64,000 bases of DNA. Source: Candidatus Poribacteria bacterium. GTDB taxonomy: Bacteria > Poribacteria > WGA-4E > UBA9662. Made by a program: the position numbers and the translations under genes. This document shows, piece after piece, positions 1 to 8,399 of this stretch. Location: NCBI GenBank assembly GCA_012963885.1, contig DTUY01000052.1, positions 1-64,000 on the forward strand, in the 5' to 3' direction. How positions within the stretch are numbered: position 1 is the first letter of the stretch; each line of letters begins with the position of its first letter. The notes below the pieces were generated by a model. That model did not search any database. It was not told where the DNA came from and saw only the letters and a program-made list of their open reading frames with translations.

Positions 1-550
1 TCTTAAGCATTGGATAATTCATAAATCTCCATATGGAGAGCATTTAGGCGAACTTTATATTGCGGGGTGTCGTTTCCAACCAACCTGCTTCGGCGTCGGG
101 AAAATATTGTTTTGCCGATCAAAGAAGTTGAGACGTTTGATCAGTATCCACCCCCATTTCGAACTCTCCAACAGGAATAAGCACTGTATTCTCCGGATAT
201 CGTGTGTCAAAGGCTTGAATTTTTAGAGGCCTTTTTGTTATGACAGGTTCGTTAAGGTTGTCACGCACAGAGATAACCACGTCTATTTGCCGACCTGCTA
301 AGATTTGGGGGGGCTTCCTAGGTTGTTGTTGACAGCTTAGTAAATAAGATTTCTCCATTTACCATCCAAGTATAGGCTAATTGATCCTTATCCAGATCAA
401 GCGCGGCCACTTTAAAAAAACAGCTGTTTCTCCTGATTGAACTGTTGCAGGTAGTATTAATTGCTCAATAACTAGTTCAGCGTTATCATCACGTCCATAA
501 GCCAAAGAACTCAAACAAAGAACGATAAGGAATATTATAATTGGTTTCAA
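1..550 (-). pseudogene. Decayed SUMF1/FGE-like secreted protein
   Basis: Reading leftward from a TTG near 550, a typical signal peptide (hydrophobic stretch ending LSSLAYG) opens a frame that breaks after about 50 codons. Recognisable pieces continue in other frames: a segment with LDLDKDQLAYTWMVNGEI, then IDVVISVRDNL, then the SUMF1 opening VLIPVGEFEMG, then a TGA stop, then TPR, and finally YKVRLNALHMEIYELSNA in a third frame near the left edge, which matches the usual start of the SUMF1 fold. At least three frameshifts plus a nonsense codon are needed. Two shifts lie at runs of seven A (about 413-420) and seven G (about 306-312), so sequencing error cannot be fully excluded, but the in-frame stop argues for real decay. 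The rest of the gene lies beyond the left edge. Confidence 0.72.
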
Positions 551-685
551 TTTAAGCCTGAGTCAAGCTAATATCAGATAAAGAAGACGATTTTTCGACC
601 CGAGGATGACTCTTTAGATCTCTTCTCGCCTTTGTTGCAACGCAATTTTCCGACTCTTATGTGTGTTTGTGGTTAAGTTATGATC

Positions 686-1537
686 CTATACTCGTGCAAA
701 CTTTTGAAACCTTTTTTCAGCAATAACCTCGCTGACATATAAATCACCATGTGAATCAATCCAGATTCCATGCGGTGAATCGCTAAACTGACCAGGGGTA
801 GTACCCTTCTCCCCCCAATGCCCGATAATCTGACCCTCGATCGTCATGATGGTGATACGTTGCCCTCCCTCGGCGATATGAATAATATTGTCTGGATCGA
901 TGAACAGATCATTTGGGGAGCGAAGATCCTTCCATTCCGTCAGATATTCCCCCTCTGAATTGAAGATTTGACAACGGCGATTCCCTCGATCCAAAATATA
1001 GATCCGGTCATCTTTGTCCACGGTGATATCGTGAGGGAGGTTGAACTCACCCGGGCCACTCCCTGCTGATCCCCATGATACGATTACCTCACCCTTAGCA
1101 GTCAAACGATGAACCCGTGACTGACCGTAACCGTCAGAAACGTATATCTGACCAGATTTCGACAAGACCGCACGAGTAGGTTCATTAAATGGTTGCCCTG
1201 ATTCACCGGGTTGATCAACTCTCCCTATTGTCATCAGCAGATCGCCGGACAATGAGAATTTTCGAACCGTGTGATCATCCCGGTCTGTAGTGAAAATTTC
1301 ATCGTTCGCACTGATCCAGATACCATGAGGGTGCTTAAAAATGTCTTCTCCCCAAGATGTGAGGAAAGTACCATCCGAATTGAAAACCAATACAGCTGGT
1401 TGGGGACTCCGATTAAAGACATAAACTCTGTCTTCGGAATCACAAGCAACACCGGAGACCAGACCTAACTGTGGAATTTGCCCCCATCCTTCAACAACTT
1501 CGTATCGATAATCACCGCTGCCAAAGATCTTCATCAT
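686..1537 (-). CDS. NHL-repeat beta-propeller protein
   Basis: The protein has 283 residues and consists almost entirely of NHL-type propeller blades. Repeating units of the form PHGIWIS, FNEPTRAVLS, FNLPHDITVD and SPHGIWIDSHGDLYVSE are each followed by a short VxxFxxxG strand, suggesting six blades. No signal peptide is visible. Proteins of this family either bind ligands or, like peptidyl-hydroxyglycine lyases, act as enzymes; nothing here decides which. The start ATG is preceded by AGGAGA at good spacing. It follows the SelA-like gene by only 20 bp on the same strand, so the two are probably co-transcribed and act in the same, unidentified, catabolic step. Confidence 0.85.
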   Translation of the reverse strand: MMKIFGSGDYRYEVVEGWGQIPQLGLVSGVACDSEDRVYVFNRSPQPAVLVFNSDGTFLTSWGEDIFKHPHGIWISANDEIFTTDRDDHTVRKFSLSGDLLMTIGRVDQPGESGQPFNEPTRAVLSKSGQIYVSDGYGQSRVHRLTAKGEVIVSWGSAGSGPGEFNLPHDITVDKDDRIYILDRGNRRCQIFNSEGEYLTEWKDLRSPNDLFIDPDNIIHIAEGGQRITIMTIEGQIIGHWGEKGTTPGQFSDSPHGIWIDSHGDLYVSEVIAEKRFQKFARV

Positions 1538-1557
1538 CTTCTCCTTATTGATTGGTT

Positions 1558-2712
1558 TTAGGTCAGTGCAGGTGCAATCACGATTTCTGAGTTTGCGTTG
1601 GATAGTTGTTCTCTCAGTGCTTGAGCAATGAGAAGTTCTTCCCCTTGGTTAAGGGTATAGGCGTTGATGGTGATGGTGTTATCGCTATCAACTTCGACGC
1701 AAACGCGAGGCGAACCTGCGTCAAGTGCGTTGGCTATCTGTCTGGCGTTCTTGCCCAGGGTTTCTGGATCGAAAGTGACATGGAGGTCTGATAAAGTATG
1801 TCTTTTATGACAGACAATTTCGGTTGATACTTGATCAAGGAACTTGAGGTGTTCTGAGATAACAGCATACCTTTTATTCTGATTTCTTAATCGTTCCTGG
1901 TGATCCATATTCATCCAGATATCGATGGCTGTTACCAGTCCGATGATTTCCTGCCGATCGACTTTCATGCCTCTCCCGATTGGGCGTGGGCCGATGAATC
2001 CATGGGCGATGACAGCTTGGATTAGGTCTTTCCTACCACAGGCAAGACCAGTAGAATGTGGCGCATTAAAATATTTACCGCCAAAACAAACTAGGTCTGC
2101 CGATTGCGCATTCCGACGAAAGTAGTCAAGAGGATGAATCTGCGCGGCAGCATCGGCGATGACGGGAATGTCGTGTGCGTGCGCCATCTCCACAACTATT
2201 TCTAATGGGATAGCATTGCCTTGATTAGGCTGAATCAGGTAAGCAATGGCCGCTGTATCAGGCCCAATTGCACGTTCCAGTTGTTCTTCCGTACATCCGT
2301 TGTCATTACCAACAATGGTTAGCTTACTACCGGGTATTGTATAGGCGCGATCATACCCATATCGCTGTATCTTCTGCAGGATGATTTCGTGTTTCAGCCC
2401 GGTAGTATCTGGTAACTGAGATCTTTTATCTGGATCATTACCTGTCATAACTGTAGCTGAACATAGTACCAGTGCCGCGTAACATCCAGCTGTTGGATAG
2501 GCGGCTTCTACACCTAGTTGCGTGGCGACATATTGACCTGCCTTTTCCAGCAATTCTGACATTTCGACATAACTGCTGTCAGCTTCCTGCATCGCCTTCC
2601 TGACCGCGGAAGAGGGCGTTGAACCACCACGGGCAGTCAGATTTCCAGTGGCATTAATCATGGGGCGAACACCCAGTTTTTGGTAAATCCCCCCCCAACT
2701 ATTTGCTGTCAT
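1558..2712 (-). CDS. SelA-like PLP-dependent enzyme (DgaE/SelA fold)
   Basis: This is a fold-type I pyridoxal-phosphate enzyme of the family that includes L-seryl-tRNA(Sec) selenium transferase-like proteins and D-glucosaminate-6-phosphate ammonia-lyase. The Schiff-base lysine is K213 in CFGGKYFNAPHSTGLACGRKD, written here as CFGGK plus STGLACGRKD, and the PLP-nitrogen aspartate is D187 in VIADAAAQ. An ATG eight codons upstream (2736) is in frame, but AAGGAG lies inside those codons six bases before the ATG at 2712, so 2712 is the likely start (384 aa). It lacks the N-terminal tRNA-binding domain of true SelA, so a catabolic lyase or aldolase role on an amino or sugar acid is more likely than selenocysteine synthesis. 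It forms a two-gene operon with the NHL protein. Confidence 0.82.
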   Translation of the reverse strand: MTANSWGGIYQKLGVRPMINATGNLTARGGSTPSSAVRKAMQEADSSYVEMSELLEKAGQYVATQLGVEAAYPTAGCYAALVLCSATVMTGNDPDKRSQLPDTTGLKHEIILQKIQRYGYDRAYTIPGSKLTIVGNDNGCTEEQLERAIGPDTAAIAYLIQPNQGNAIPLEIVVEMAHAHDIPVIADAAAQIHPLDYFRRNAQSADLVCFGGKYFNAPHSTGLACGRKDLIQAVIAHGFIGPRPIGRGMKVDRQEIIGLVTAIDIWMNMDHQERLRNQNKRYAVISEHLKFLDQVSTEIVCHKRHTLSDLHVTFDPETLGKNARQIANALDAGSPRVCVEVDSDNTITINAYTLNQGEELLIAQALREQLSNANSEIVIAPALT

Positions 2713-3218
2713 GACAATCTCCTTTTTTGTCGCCATTTAACAGGATACGCAATCACGATAGAGAAAGAAACTGCGATCTTGAGTTTGTAATCACAATCTG
2801 TCTTAGTGTTTACATAGTCGTAAACACTATTTCCACCATTCTATCAGTTTTGCTTTGGAATTCCAAACTTCTGTCGGATCTCAGCGTGAGAGGATTCTGA
2901 AACCCGATGGGATTGTACACCGGAATGAAACAAGTGTGGAGGTAATGCGCGAGAAATCGACTTATGTGGTTTAGGTAATGGAGGAGCGTCTGACAAAACT
3001 TAGGTGTTAATTGGAAAACAGTTAACCGAATTAATATCTACACCAATTATAGTATCAGCTATCTGGTGCAAGATATTGTGCTGTTCAGTGTTAATAGTCA
3101 ACTGCATGGACTTCACTAGTACCAATCTCGGCCTCTCATGATTGATATCGAATATGAAATGGATCTTCGCGGAGTTAATCAAGTACAGTACTTTGATTTG
3201 CGTAGTCTGTAACTAAAC
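2713..3218. other. Intergenic region, 506 bp
   Basis: Between two minus-strand genes. It contains the 26-bp palindrome listed separately. A 60-codon open frame at 3000-3182 has no ribosome binding site, no recognisable motif and no compositional signature, and I do not regard it as a gene. Confidence 0.6.
2804..2829. promoter_or_regulatory. Perfect 10-bp inverted repeat, candidate operator
   Basis: The arms TAGTGTTTAC and GTAAACACTA are exactly complementary and are separated by six bases (ATAGTC). The site lies about 92 bp upstream of the SelA-like gene start. There is no T-run after either arm, so a terminator is unlikely; size and symmetry suit a dimeric repressor of the GntR or LacI kind. 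No regulator gene is nearby, so this is inference from the sequence alone. Confidence 0.45.
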
Positions 3219-4673
3219 TTAGCCATTCCAATCGATTTGATCTAATGGCTTGAGTGACTTTACACACCTAAATCCAAAAAGTCGATCCGCGTCTTTTGGA
3301 GGACGCGAGTTCCGGTTTGAGACTCTCAGATTATCTGTGTTACCAAGCCATGAACCGCCGCGAATGACTCGGAAACTCTGAATTCCTTCAAAGTTGGAGA
3401 TGATTCGTTTTACTTGCCCTCCTGAAAAAGGATTCTTATTAAAATCTGTAGCGTAGGATTCTTCATTATACTCATCCAAACACCATTCGGAAATGTTTCC
3501 AGCCATGTCGTAAAGACCATAACCGTTTGGTGCGTATGATCCGACCTGGGAGGTACGTTTAACTTTGCCGGCATAGTTAGCATTTACAACGGATATGTCA
3601 TTACCCCATGGATAGCGTTTACTTATCAGCCCTCCGCGAGCGGCATATTCCCACTCGGCCTCTGTTGGCAACCTTTTTCCTGCCCACAAAGCATAGTTCA
3701 TGGCATCATACCAAGTAACATAAATAACTGGATGATTTTCGGTTGGTGAATATTTGCCAATTTTTCCCCAATCCAATTCAGTGTTTCCAGTTTTCTCGAT
3801 GAAAGCCTTATATTCTCCAACTGTTACTTCGTTTTCATCCATGTAGAAAGCCTCGATGTGGATTGCCTTGGTTGGTTGTTCGTCGGGATCTCCCTCGTTG
3901 AAAGAGTCTCCCATCTTAAATATTCCTGCACGGATAAATACCATATCTTTTTCTTTCACTAATGGGGCTATCTCTTCGACTTCTCCCTCTTTGATCGGAG
4001 TTATTGCAACGGATTTACCTCTTTCCATGGTTTTAATACGAGCCTCTAAATTCGTCAGAATGAGTCCTTGCTCTTCAATCGCATCCACCAGATTATTTAT
4101 ATCCGCTATGTCTTCCAACTCCCTAATTTGATTCTGAAGATCATTAATCTCTTCTGTTTGCTGGGTTACAACTTCTACTAAATTGCTGGTATCAGGCTTT
4201 TTTGACACCTGCTCGATACGATTTTCCATAATAATGATTGTGTTTAATAATTCATCCAGAGTGTTGTTTTCTATGTCGTTAATTCGGTTTTCGAGTTTCC
4301 CGATTTGTGTTGTCTGCTCTAGAACAACATTTATCAACTCGTCAAGGGTTGTGTTCTTTTCCAATTTGTTGATTCGATCGTTTAATCCTCCAATCTCTTT
4401 GTGCTGATTCAGCAAATTATCCTGTAGCTTTTCATGTGAGCTAAGTTTAGTCTCAAGTGTCCCCAATTGTTTTAGGATCTCTTTCTCGGTTGGCTCTAAT
4501 AAGTCCAGACGCGTACCTAGACCCTGTATTTGCTGTTGCTGAAAATTAATGAGTTCCATAAGATCACTTAATTGTTTATCTTCCTCACTACTATCGCTAC
4601 ACCCAATCATAATTGTTAGCCCTAGTAGCACAAGAATGCCAGAAATTTGTCGTATCAGTGATTTTATCTTCAT
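3219..4673 (-). CDS. Coiled-coil lipoprotein with C-terminal SUMF1/FGE-like domain
   Basis: The 484-residue protein begins with a lipoprotein signal peptide (MIGC around residue 25), continues with a long heptad-rich coiled coil (about residues 30-220, with repeated LEDRINxLE-like units) and ends with a SUMF1 domain (about 240-475: VFIRAGIFKMGD, FYMDENEVTVGEYKAF, RLPTEAEWEYAARGG, YDMAGNISEWC, RVIRGGSW, FGFRC). Genuine aerobic formylglycine-generating enzymes carry a CxxxxC copper site just after RGGSW; here that stretch reads LGNTDNLRVSNRNS and has no cysteine, so the domain is probably a binding or structural module at the cell surface. Two broken FGE-like genes flank it, suggesting an old local expansion. 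Confidence 0.85.
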   Translation of the reverse strand: MKIKSLIRQISGILVLLGLTIMIGCSDSSEEDKQLSDLMELINFQQQQIQGLGTRLDLLEPTEKEILKQLGTLETKLSSHEKLQDNLLNQHKEIGGLNDRINKLEKNTTLDELINVVLEQTTQIGKLENRINDIENNTLDELLNTIIIMENRIEQVSKKPDTSNLVEVVTQQTEEINDLQNQIRELEDIADINNLVDAIEEQGLILTNLEARIKTMERGKSVAITPIKEGEVEEIAPLVKEKDMVFIRAGIFKMGDSFNEGDPDEQPTKAIHIEAFYMDENEVTVGEYKAFIEKTGNTELDWGKIGKYSPTENHPVIYVTWYDAMNYALWAGKRLPTEAEWEYAARGGLISKRYPWGNDISVVNANYAGKVKRTSQVGSYAPNGYGLYDMAGNISEWCLDEYNEESYATDFNKNPFSGGQVKRIISNFEGIQSFRVIRGGSWLGNTDNLRVSNRNSRPPKDADRLFGFRCVKSLKPLDQIDWNG

Positions 4674-4839
4674 GTTTCAAATTCCTTGTTACGAGAAGTT
4701 ACACTTGTTTGGTTTGAAGAGATATTCGATTGTGCTAATATCTCTATTTACGTTTGTTTCTTTGACTCGTGCAAGAGATCTATTAAGGCAAAAATTAAAA
4801 TCACGGCAACTCATAATCGATTTTCCAAATTAGCTTCTG

Positions 4840-5715
4840 GCTCTACCAGCAAACCCAACAGATGTTGAATCACCAGCAAAATCCCCCCAGCCGATTCTAT
4901 TGTATGCCTGTTTGATCATAACGTGGGAGAGCGTCGAACTGGCGAAGCATTCGATGGTGCCTATATTTTCGCTCGTGTCGTACCAATTCCCGTCCCATAA
5001 AACACGGGATTTTTCTCTGTCGTTACCGTCCCAATCCTCACACCGTTCTCAAACGTTGTCCGCCATATCAAATAAACCACAGCCATTCGGTAAAACTACC
5101 TACAGACACAGTGGTCTTATCCCACTTATCCTTGCCGCCAGTACAACAGTAACTAGCATAGTCTCGTGCAACACTTTCATCATCTCCCAAGAACATTCTT
5201 TGCCAACCAATCCGCCCCGTGCAGCAAATTCCCACTCTGCTTTGGTGGGCAGCCTATTGCCTGCCCATTTAGCATAAGCTGTAGTATCTATAAATCTTTT
5301 CCTATAATTCACCTTCAAACTGATGATCAGTTGACTTCAAGAACTTCTTAAACTGACCAGCTGTACACTTTAGTTGCATCCAACCAAAAGTCTCTAGGGC
5401 TACCTGAAACTTTGACTCTCTCAGTAATTAGGACTGCCAACTCGATCAAAAGTTTCCCGTTCACTGACCGAGTCTAAAAACTATCTGTACGCCATCTTTC
5501 TTCCAAGTAATCTTCTTTGCCGTGATACCTTTCAACTCTCTAGCATTTCCGACCACTACTTCTTCAGTATCCTCAGTACGCACCAAATCTACCCAGACCA
5601 CCATCAACACGATAGTATTGGCAAGAAACAAAAAGAATTGCTGGATACAACTAGATTTGGGGATTCTAATCCATGCAAAATTCAAAACAGGAACCCGCAA
5701 TGATATAGAATACAA
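4840..5715 (-). pseudogene. Second decayed SUMF1/FGE-like gene
   Basis: Reading leftward, a hydrophobic N-terminal segment (FLFLANTIVLMVVWVDLV) leads to KKDGVQIVF, the usual lead-in to a SUMF1 domain. The expected order of SUMF1 landmarks then follows in shifting frames: [41 protein letters not shown] with [26 protein letters not shown], a TGA where NVWEW needs a tryptophan, WYDTSENI, and NRIG near 4890. The stretch between FKKFLKS and AYAKWAG is partly missing. Several frameshifts, a deletion and a nonsense codon make this a clear pseudogene, sister to the intact lipoprotein next door. Confidence 0.78.
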
Positions 5716-6384
5716 TAGCTGTTAACTGATGTCAAACAGGTCATTACTCAAACACTGACCGAAACTGGAGACCAAGGTGAAAAAGCGACAAAAGGTCGTA
5801 TCGACTCCACAGACTTTCCAGATAGTTTCGATTAAACTTCTGGCTCCCGCGATGGGATGGAACCAGAGCCAAACGAATCGTCAATTAGCCTTTCTTTGTC
5901 CAATCTTTAGAAATCTATGTAATCTCAGGAAAAGTGAGGCGACACCTGGCCGACCCCTTTGTTACCGATGGAACTCTAAGAAGACCTCGATTTGCAACAG
6001 CAAGAGTTTAAAAGATTTCTTCCAACTTTGCTCCACTAGAGTAATACCAGGTTAGTTTCAATGGACATGAATGATTTACCGATTCAGGTGCTGGATCAAC
6101 TGTCCCGCTATGGCCACTGCAGCAAAGACGGTTATTGGGATTACAAATTCCATCTGCTAGCCAGACTAGATAGCATCCCTTGAGTGGCGGTGGTAACCAA
6201 AGCCAACCAAGCGGAACAATCGCTGGGTCTCCTGGTTGTTGACGCTGGCTGTGATGGTAGGCCGCGTTATATGATGCCGTGACTTCTTTTTGTCAGATCG
6301 CTTGGTACCTGATCTAATCGCCATTTTTTGTCAATACTACTTGAGATATAAACCTGAAGTGTTGTATCTTGAATCTGGCAGGCA
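5716..6384. other. Non-coding or heavily decayed stretch
   Basis: No intact gene is visible. On the plus strand several protein-like runs follow one another with stops and shifts between them: one from about 5727 (TLTETGDQGEKATKGRID) and one from 6061 (DLPIQVLDQLSRYGH, then a TGA, then VAVVTKANQAEQSLGLLVVD). I do not recognise the family. The 92-codon open frame at 5777-6055 crosses these pieces in another frame and looks like a shadow. The pattern suits an eroded gene or mobile-element cargo. Confidence 0.4.
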
Positions 6385-6428
6385 GTTCCTTTGTTAACAA
6401 CGGTCTTAAGCCTCATCATCCAAAATTG
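6385..6428 (-). mobile_element. Short remnant matching the IS1-type copy at 8250-8291
   Basis: About 44 bp match 8250-8291 in the same orientation with a few mismatches and a 2-base gap; the shared core is aagcctcatcatccaaaa. Read on the minus strand, both copies encode LDDEA followed by the W/FVNK region of an IS1-type transposase. Nothing else of the element can be recognised on this side. Confidence 0.5.
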
Positions 6429-6462
6429 GATATTGCTTGTCAAAAATACAGGGTGGTTTCAT

Positions 6463-7818
6463 ATGTCTCAAAGACCAAATATCATTTTCTCAATGTGCGA
6501 CGATCAGCGACATGACTGCATGGGATGTGCGGGGCACCCTTTTATCAAAACGCCAAGCATGGATCGGCTGGCTCGTGAAGGTATTCGTTTCAACAACGGG
6601 TTCACTGCCATTCCGCTTTGCGCTCCTAGCCGTGCTACTCACATGACCGGCATTTATCCCCACCATCATGGCGTTGTTCACAATCGAGCTGCTCTGAATG
6701 AAGGGATTAGGGCATGGCCGGAACTTTTACAACAGGTAGGATACCGGACGGGATTTTTCGGCAAAATCCACTATGGCACTGCTGGCATTCCCAAACCTGG
6801 AGGGGATCCCAAGCTTGGCTTTGACCGATGGGTCGGATTTCACGGTCAGGGACTCTACAACCATCCAACCTTTATTATCGATGATGAGGAAATTCCTCAT
6901 ACTGGTTACAATACCGATCTTCTTGCCAATTATGTGGAACAGTTTCTTGATGATAAAGATGACCGTCCCTGGGCACTTTGTCTTTGGTATAAAGCACCTC
7001 ATGGTCCCTTCACACCACCCACTCGTTATGTCAAGACTTACGTTGATGTCCAACTGCAATCTCCTCCCACGTTGAATGCTTCGACGGATGGGAAGCCTCG
7101 TAGTTTACGAACCGGTAAGCCGATGGGACATAATCATCACTGGTATCCGGATGGCAAATTCATCGGCGACAAAACTTGGGAAATATTTATGCGTGACTAT
7201 GTCCGCACAGTGCGGGGTGTTGATGATGCGATCGGGCGTTTGCTTGATAAACTCGATAAAATGAGGATTTCGGAAAACACTCTTGTGATTCATACTAGCG
7301 ATCACGGCTATTTTCATGGGGAATTTGGACTTGCTGACAAGCGCTGGATGTATGATCCTTCTATCCGGGTTCCATATCTCATTCGCTATCCAAAATTGAT
7401 ACGGAGTCCGGGCAGAATAGTTGAAGATCTAGTTTTGAGCCTCGATATTCCTGCTACAATTATGGATCTGAGTGGCTTAGGTGTACCCCAAAACTTCCAG
7501 GGACATTCATTGAAGCCGCTAATGATAGGAACTGATGAATGGACACGAGACGCTGTTTTTATTGAGTATTTTGAGGATCCACCGTTTCCGGCACTGCCGA
7601 CGATGATCTGTTTGCGTACGACAGACGAAAAAATCGTCCATTACCTGCGAGAAGGAGAAGGTGATGAGTTCTACGATTTGGTCAGAGATCCAGGCGAACA
7701 GCGCAATGTCATTGATGACTCGGAATACGCCGGGAGGGTGTCGCAAATGAAGAACCGACTTGAGGAGACAAGAAATCGATACGACTTTACCGTGCCCGAC
7801 TTGTCTAAGCAATACTGA
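6463..7818 (+). CDS. Type I sulfatase (arylsulfatase family)
   Basis: A 451-residue sulfatase of the alkaline phosphatase superfamily. The formylglycine site is C53 in LCAPSRATHMTG (CxPSR). Metal ligands are visible as D13-D14 near the N-terminus (SMCDDQRHD) and in HTSDHGYFHGEFGL; the C-terminal part has the usual EFYDLVRDPGEQRN. It would hydrolyse a sulfate ester after conversion of C53 by a formylglycine-generating enzyme. The frame is open further upstream to 6391, but PNIIF, the family start, follows the ATG at 6463, which has AGGGTGG ahead of it, and the upstream codons overlap an IS1 remnant. No signal peptide is seen. Transcription should end at the hairpin at 7885. None of the SUMF1-like proteins in this window has the catalytic cysteines to activate it. 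Confidence 0.92.
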   Translation: MSQRPNIIFSMCDDQRHDCMGCAGHPFIKTPSMDRLAREGIRFNNGFTAIPLCAPSRATHMTGIYPHHHGVVHNRAALNEGIRAWPELLQQVGYRTGFFGKIHYGTAGIPKPGGDPKLGFDRWVGFHGQGLYNHPTFIIDDEEIPHTGYNTDLLANYVEQFLDDKDDRPWALCLWYKAPHGPFTPPTRYVKTYVDVQLQSPPTLNASTDGKPRSLRTGKPMGHNHHWYPDGKFIGDKTWEIFMRDYVRTVRGVDDAIGRLLDKLDKMRISENTLVIHTSDHGYFHGEFGLADKRWMYDPSIRVPYLIRYPKLIRSPGRIVEDLVLSLDIPATIMDLSGLGVPQNFQGHSLKPLMIGTDEWTRDAVFIEYFEDPPFPALPTMICLRTTDEKIVHYLREGEGDEFYDLVRDPGEQRNVIDDSEYAGRVSQMKNRLEETRNRYDFTVPDLSKQY

Positions 7819-7884
7819 TTCGTTATCGAATGGTAACGGTTAGCTGTATATCCTATACTTGTAGCTTTTGTATTCATGGTCGTG

Positions 7885-7908
7885 GTGATGGTCAAAACCA
7901 TCACTTTT
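7885..7908 (+). terminator. Rho-independent terminator after the sulfatase gene
   Basis: GTGATGGT and ACCATCAC form a perfect 8-bp stem with a four-base loop (CAAA), followed by TTTT. It lies 66 bp after the sulfatase stop codon. The T-run is short, so efficiency may be moderate. Confidence 0.6.
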
Positions 7909-7916
7909 GGGATTTG

Positions 7917-8291
7917 TTAAACAGGGAATATTTTATCTAGATTATAATGACATATGAAATACTTGATAGCTCCTATATGATTTGTTAAGTTTCTTAGAGA
8001 AGGACAGGGGATTTCTAACCAAGCGAGATATTCCCTATCTCGAGTGTGGTTGAATCGTTCTGTGTGATTGATTTGGCTGTTCTGTTTGTTGGCTATTCGA
8101 TGTCGTTTCGATGGGATAATTCCTTTGTATGTTTCCCTGTCGTTTGCCTGGAAGGTTGGGTTCTGTCGTAAGACATCGGGTATTGATTGCCATAGTTCCT
8201 TAGTGCCTTCTCGACTGCGGTCACTTACGTAGAATGCAATGATCTATCTGTTCATTTGTTAACAAATCTCAAGCCTCATCATCCAAAATTG
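7917..8291 (-). mobile_element. Eroded IS1-family transposase (3' part)
   Basis: Reading leftward from about 8291: LDDEA, a TGA where W is expected, FVNK, then an uninterrupted run from 8237 with IAFYVSDRSREGTKELWQSI, NDRETYKGIIPSKRHRI, QINHTERFN, a frameshift at HTR, then after it NLTNHIGAIKYFICHYN and a stop at 7917. IS1-family transposases end in this order (GDRS, TDxxxxY, K-RH, IER-N, LSFSKxxxNHIGAIxYFIxxYN). The shifted part should read RQRISRLVRKSLSFSK, which appears in the alternate frame. The 5' half is missing and no terminal inverted repeats are evident, so the copy is dead. Confidence 0.72.
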
Positions 8292-8399
8292 CACCTAATG
8301 GCCAATAATATTTATTATCAGCCATTCTCAAGACAGCAAATCCGTTGGTTGTTGGACGACGATCCAACTTTAACTGAAAACGCGATTTATGGAACGATA

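Noticed and set aside
1558-2712. True SelA (selenocysteine synthase), which would have fitted the selenoprotein
   Set aside because: It lacks the N-terminal domain of SelA, is much shorter, and is coupled to an NHL protein; better placed with the DgaE-like SelA paralogues.
3000-3182. Sixty-codon minus-strand frame
   Set aside because: No ribosome binding site, no motif, and it covers ordinary intergenic sequence.
5042-5060. TGA within the second SUMF1 pseudogene as selenocysteine
   Set aside because: It stands where NVWEW needs Trp, not Cys, has no SECIS-like hairpin recognised, and the gene has several frameshifts.
5777-6055. Ninety-two-codon plus-strand frame as a gene
   Set aside because: Cysteine- and basic-rich in a way typical of a shadow frame; other frames over the same bases look more protein-like but are broken.
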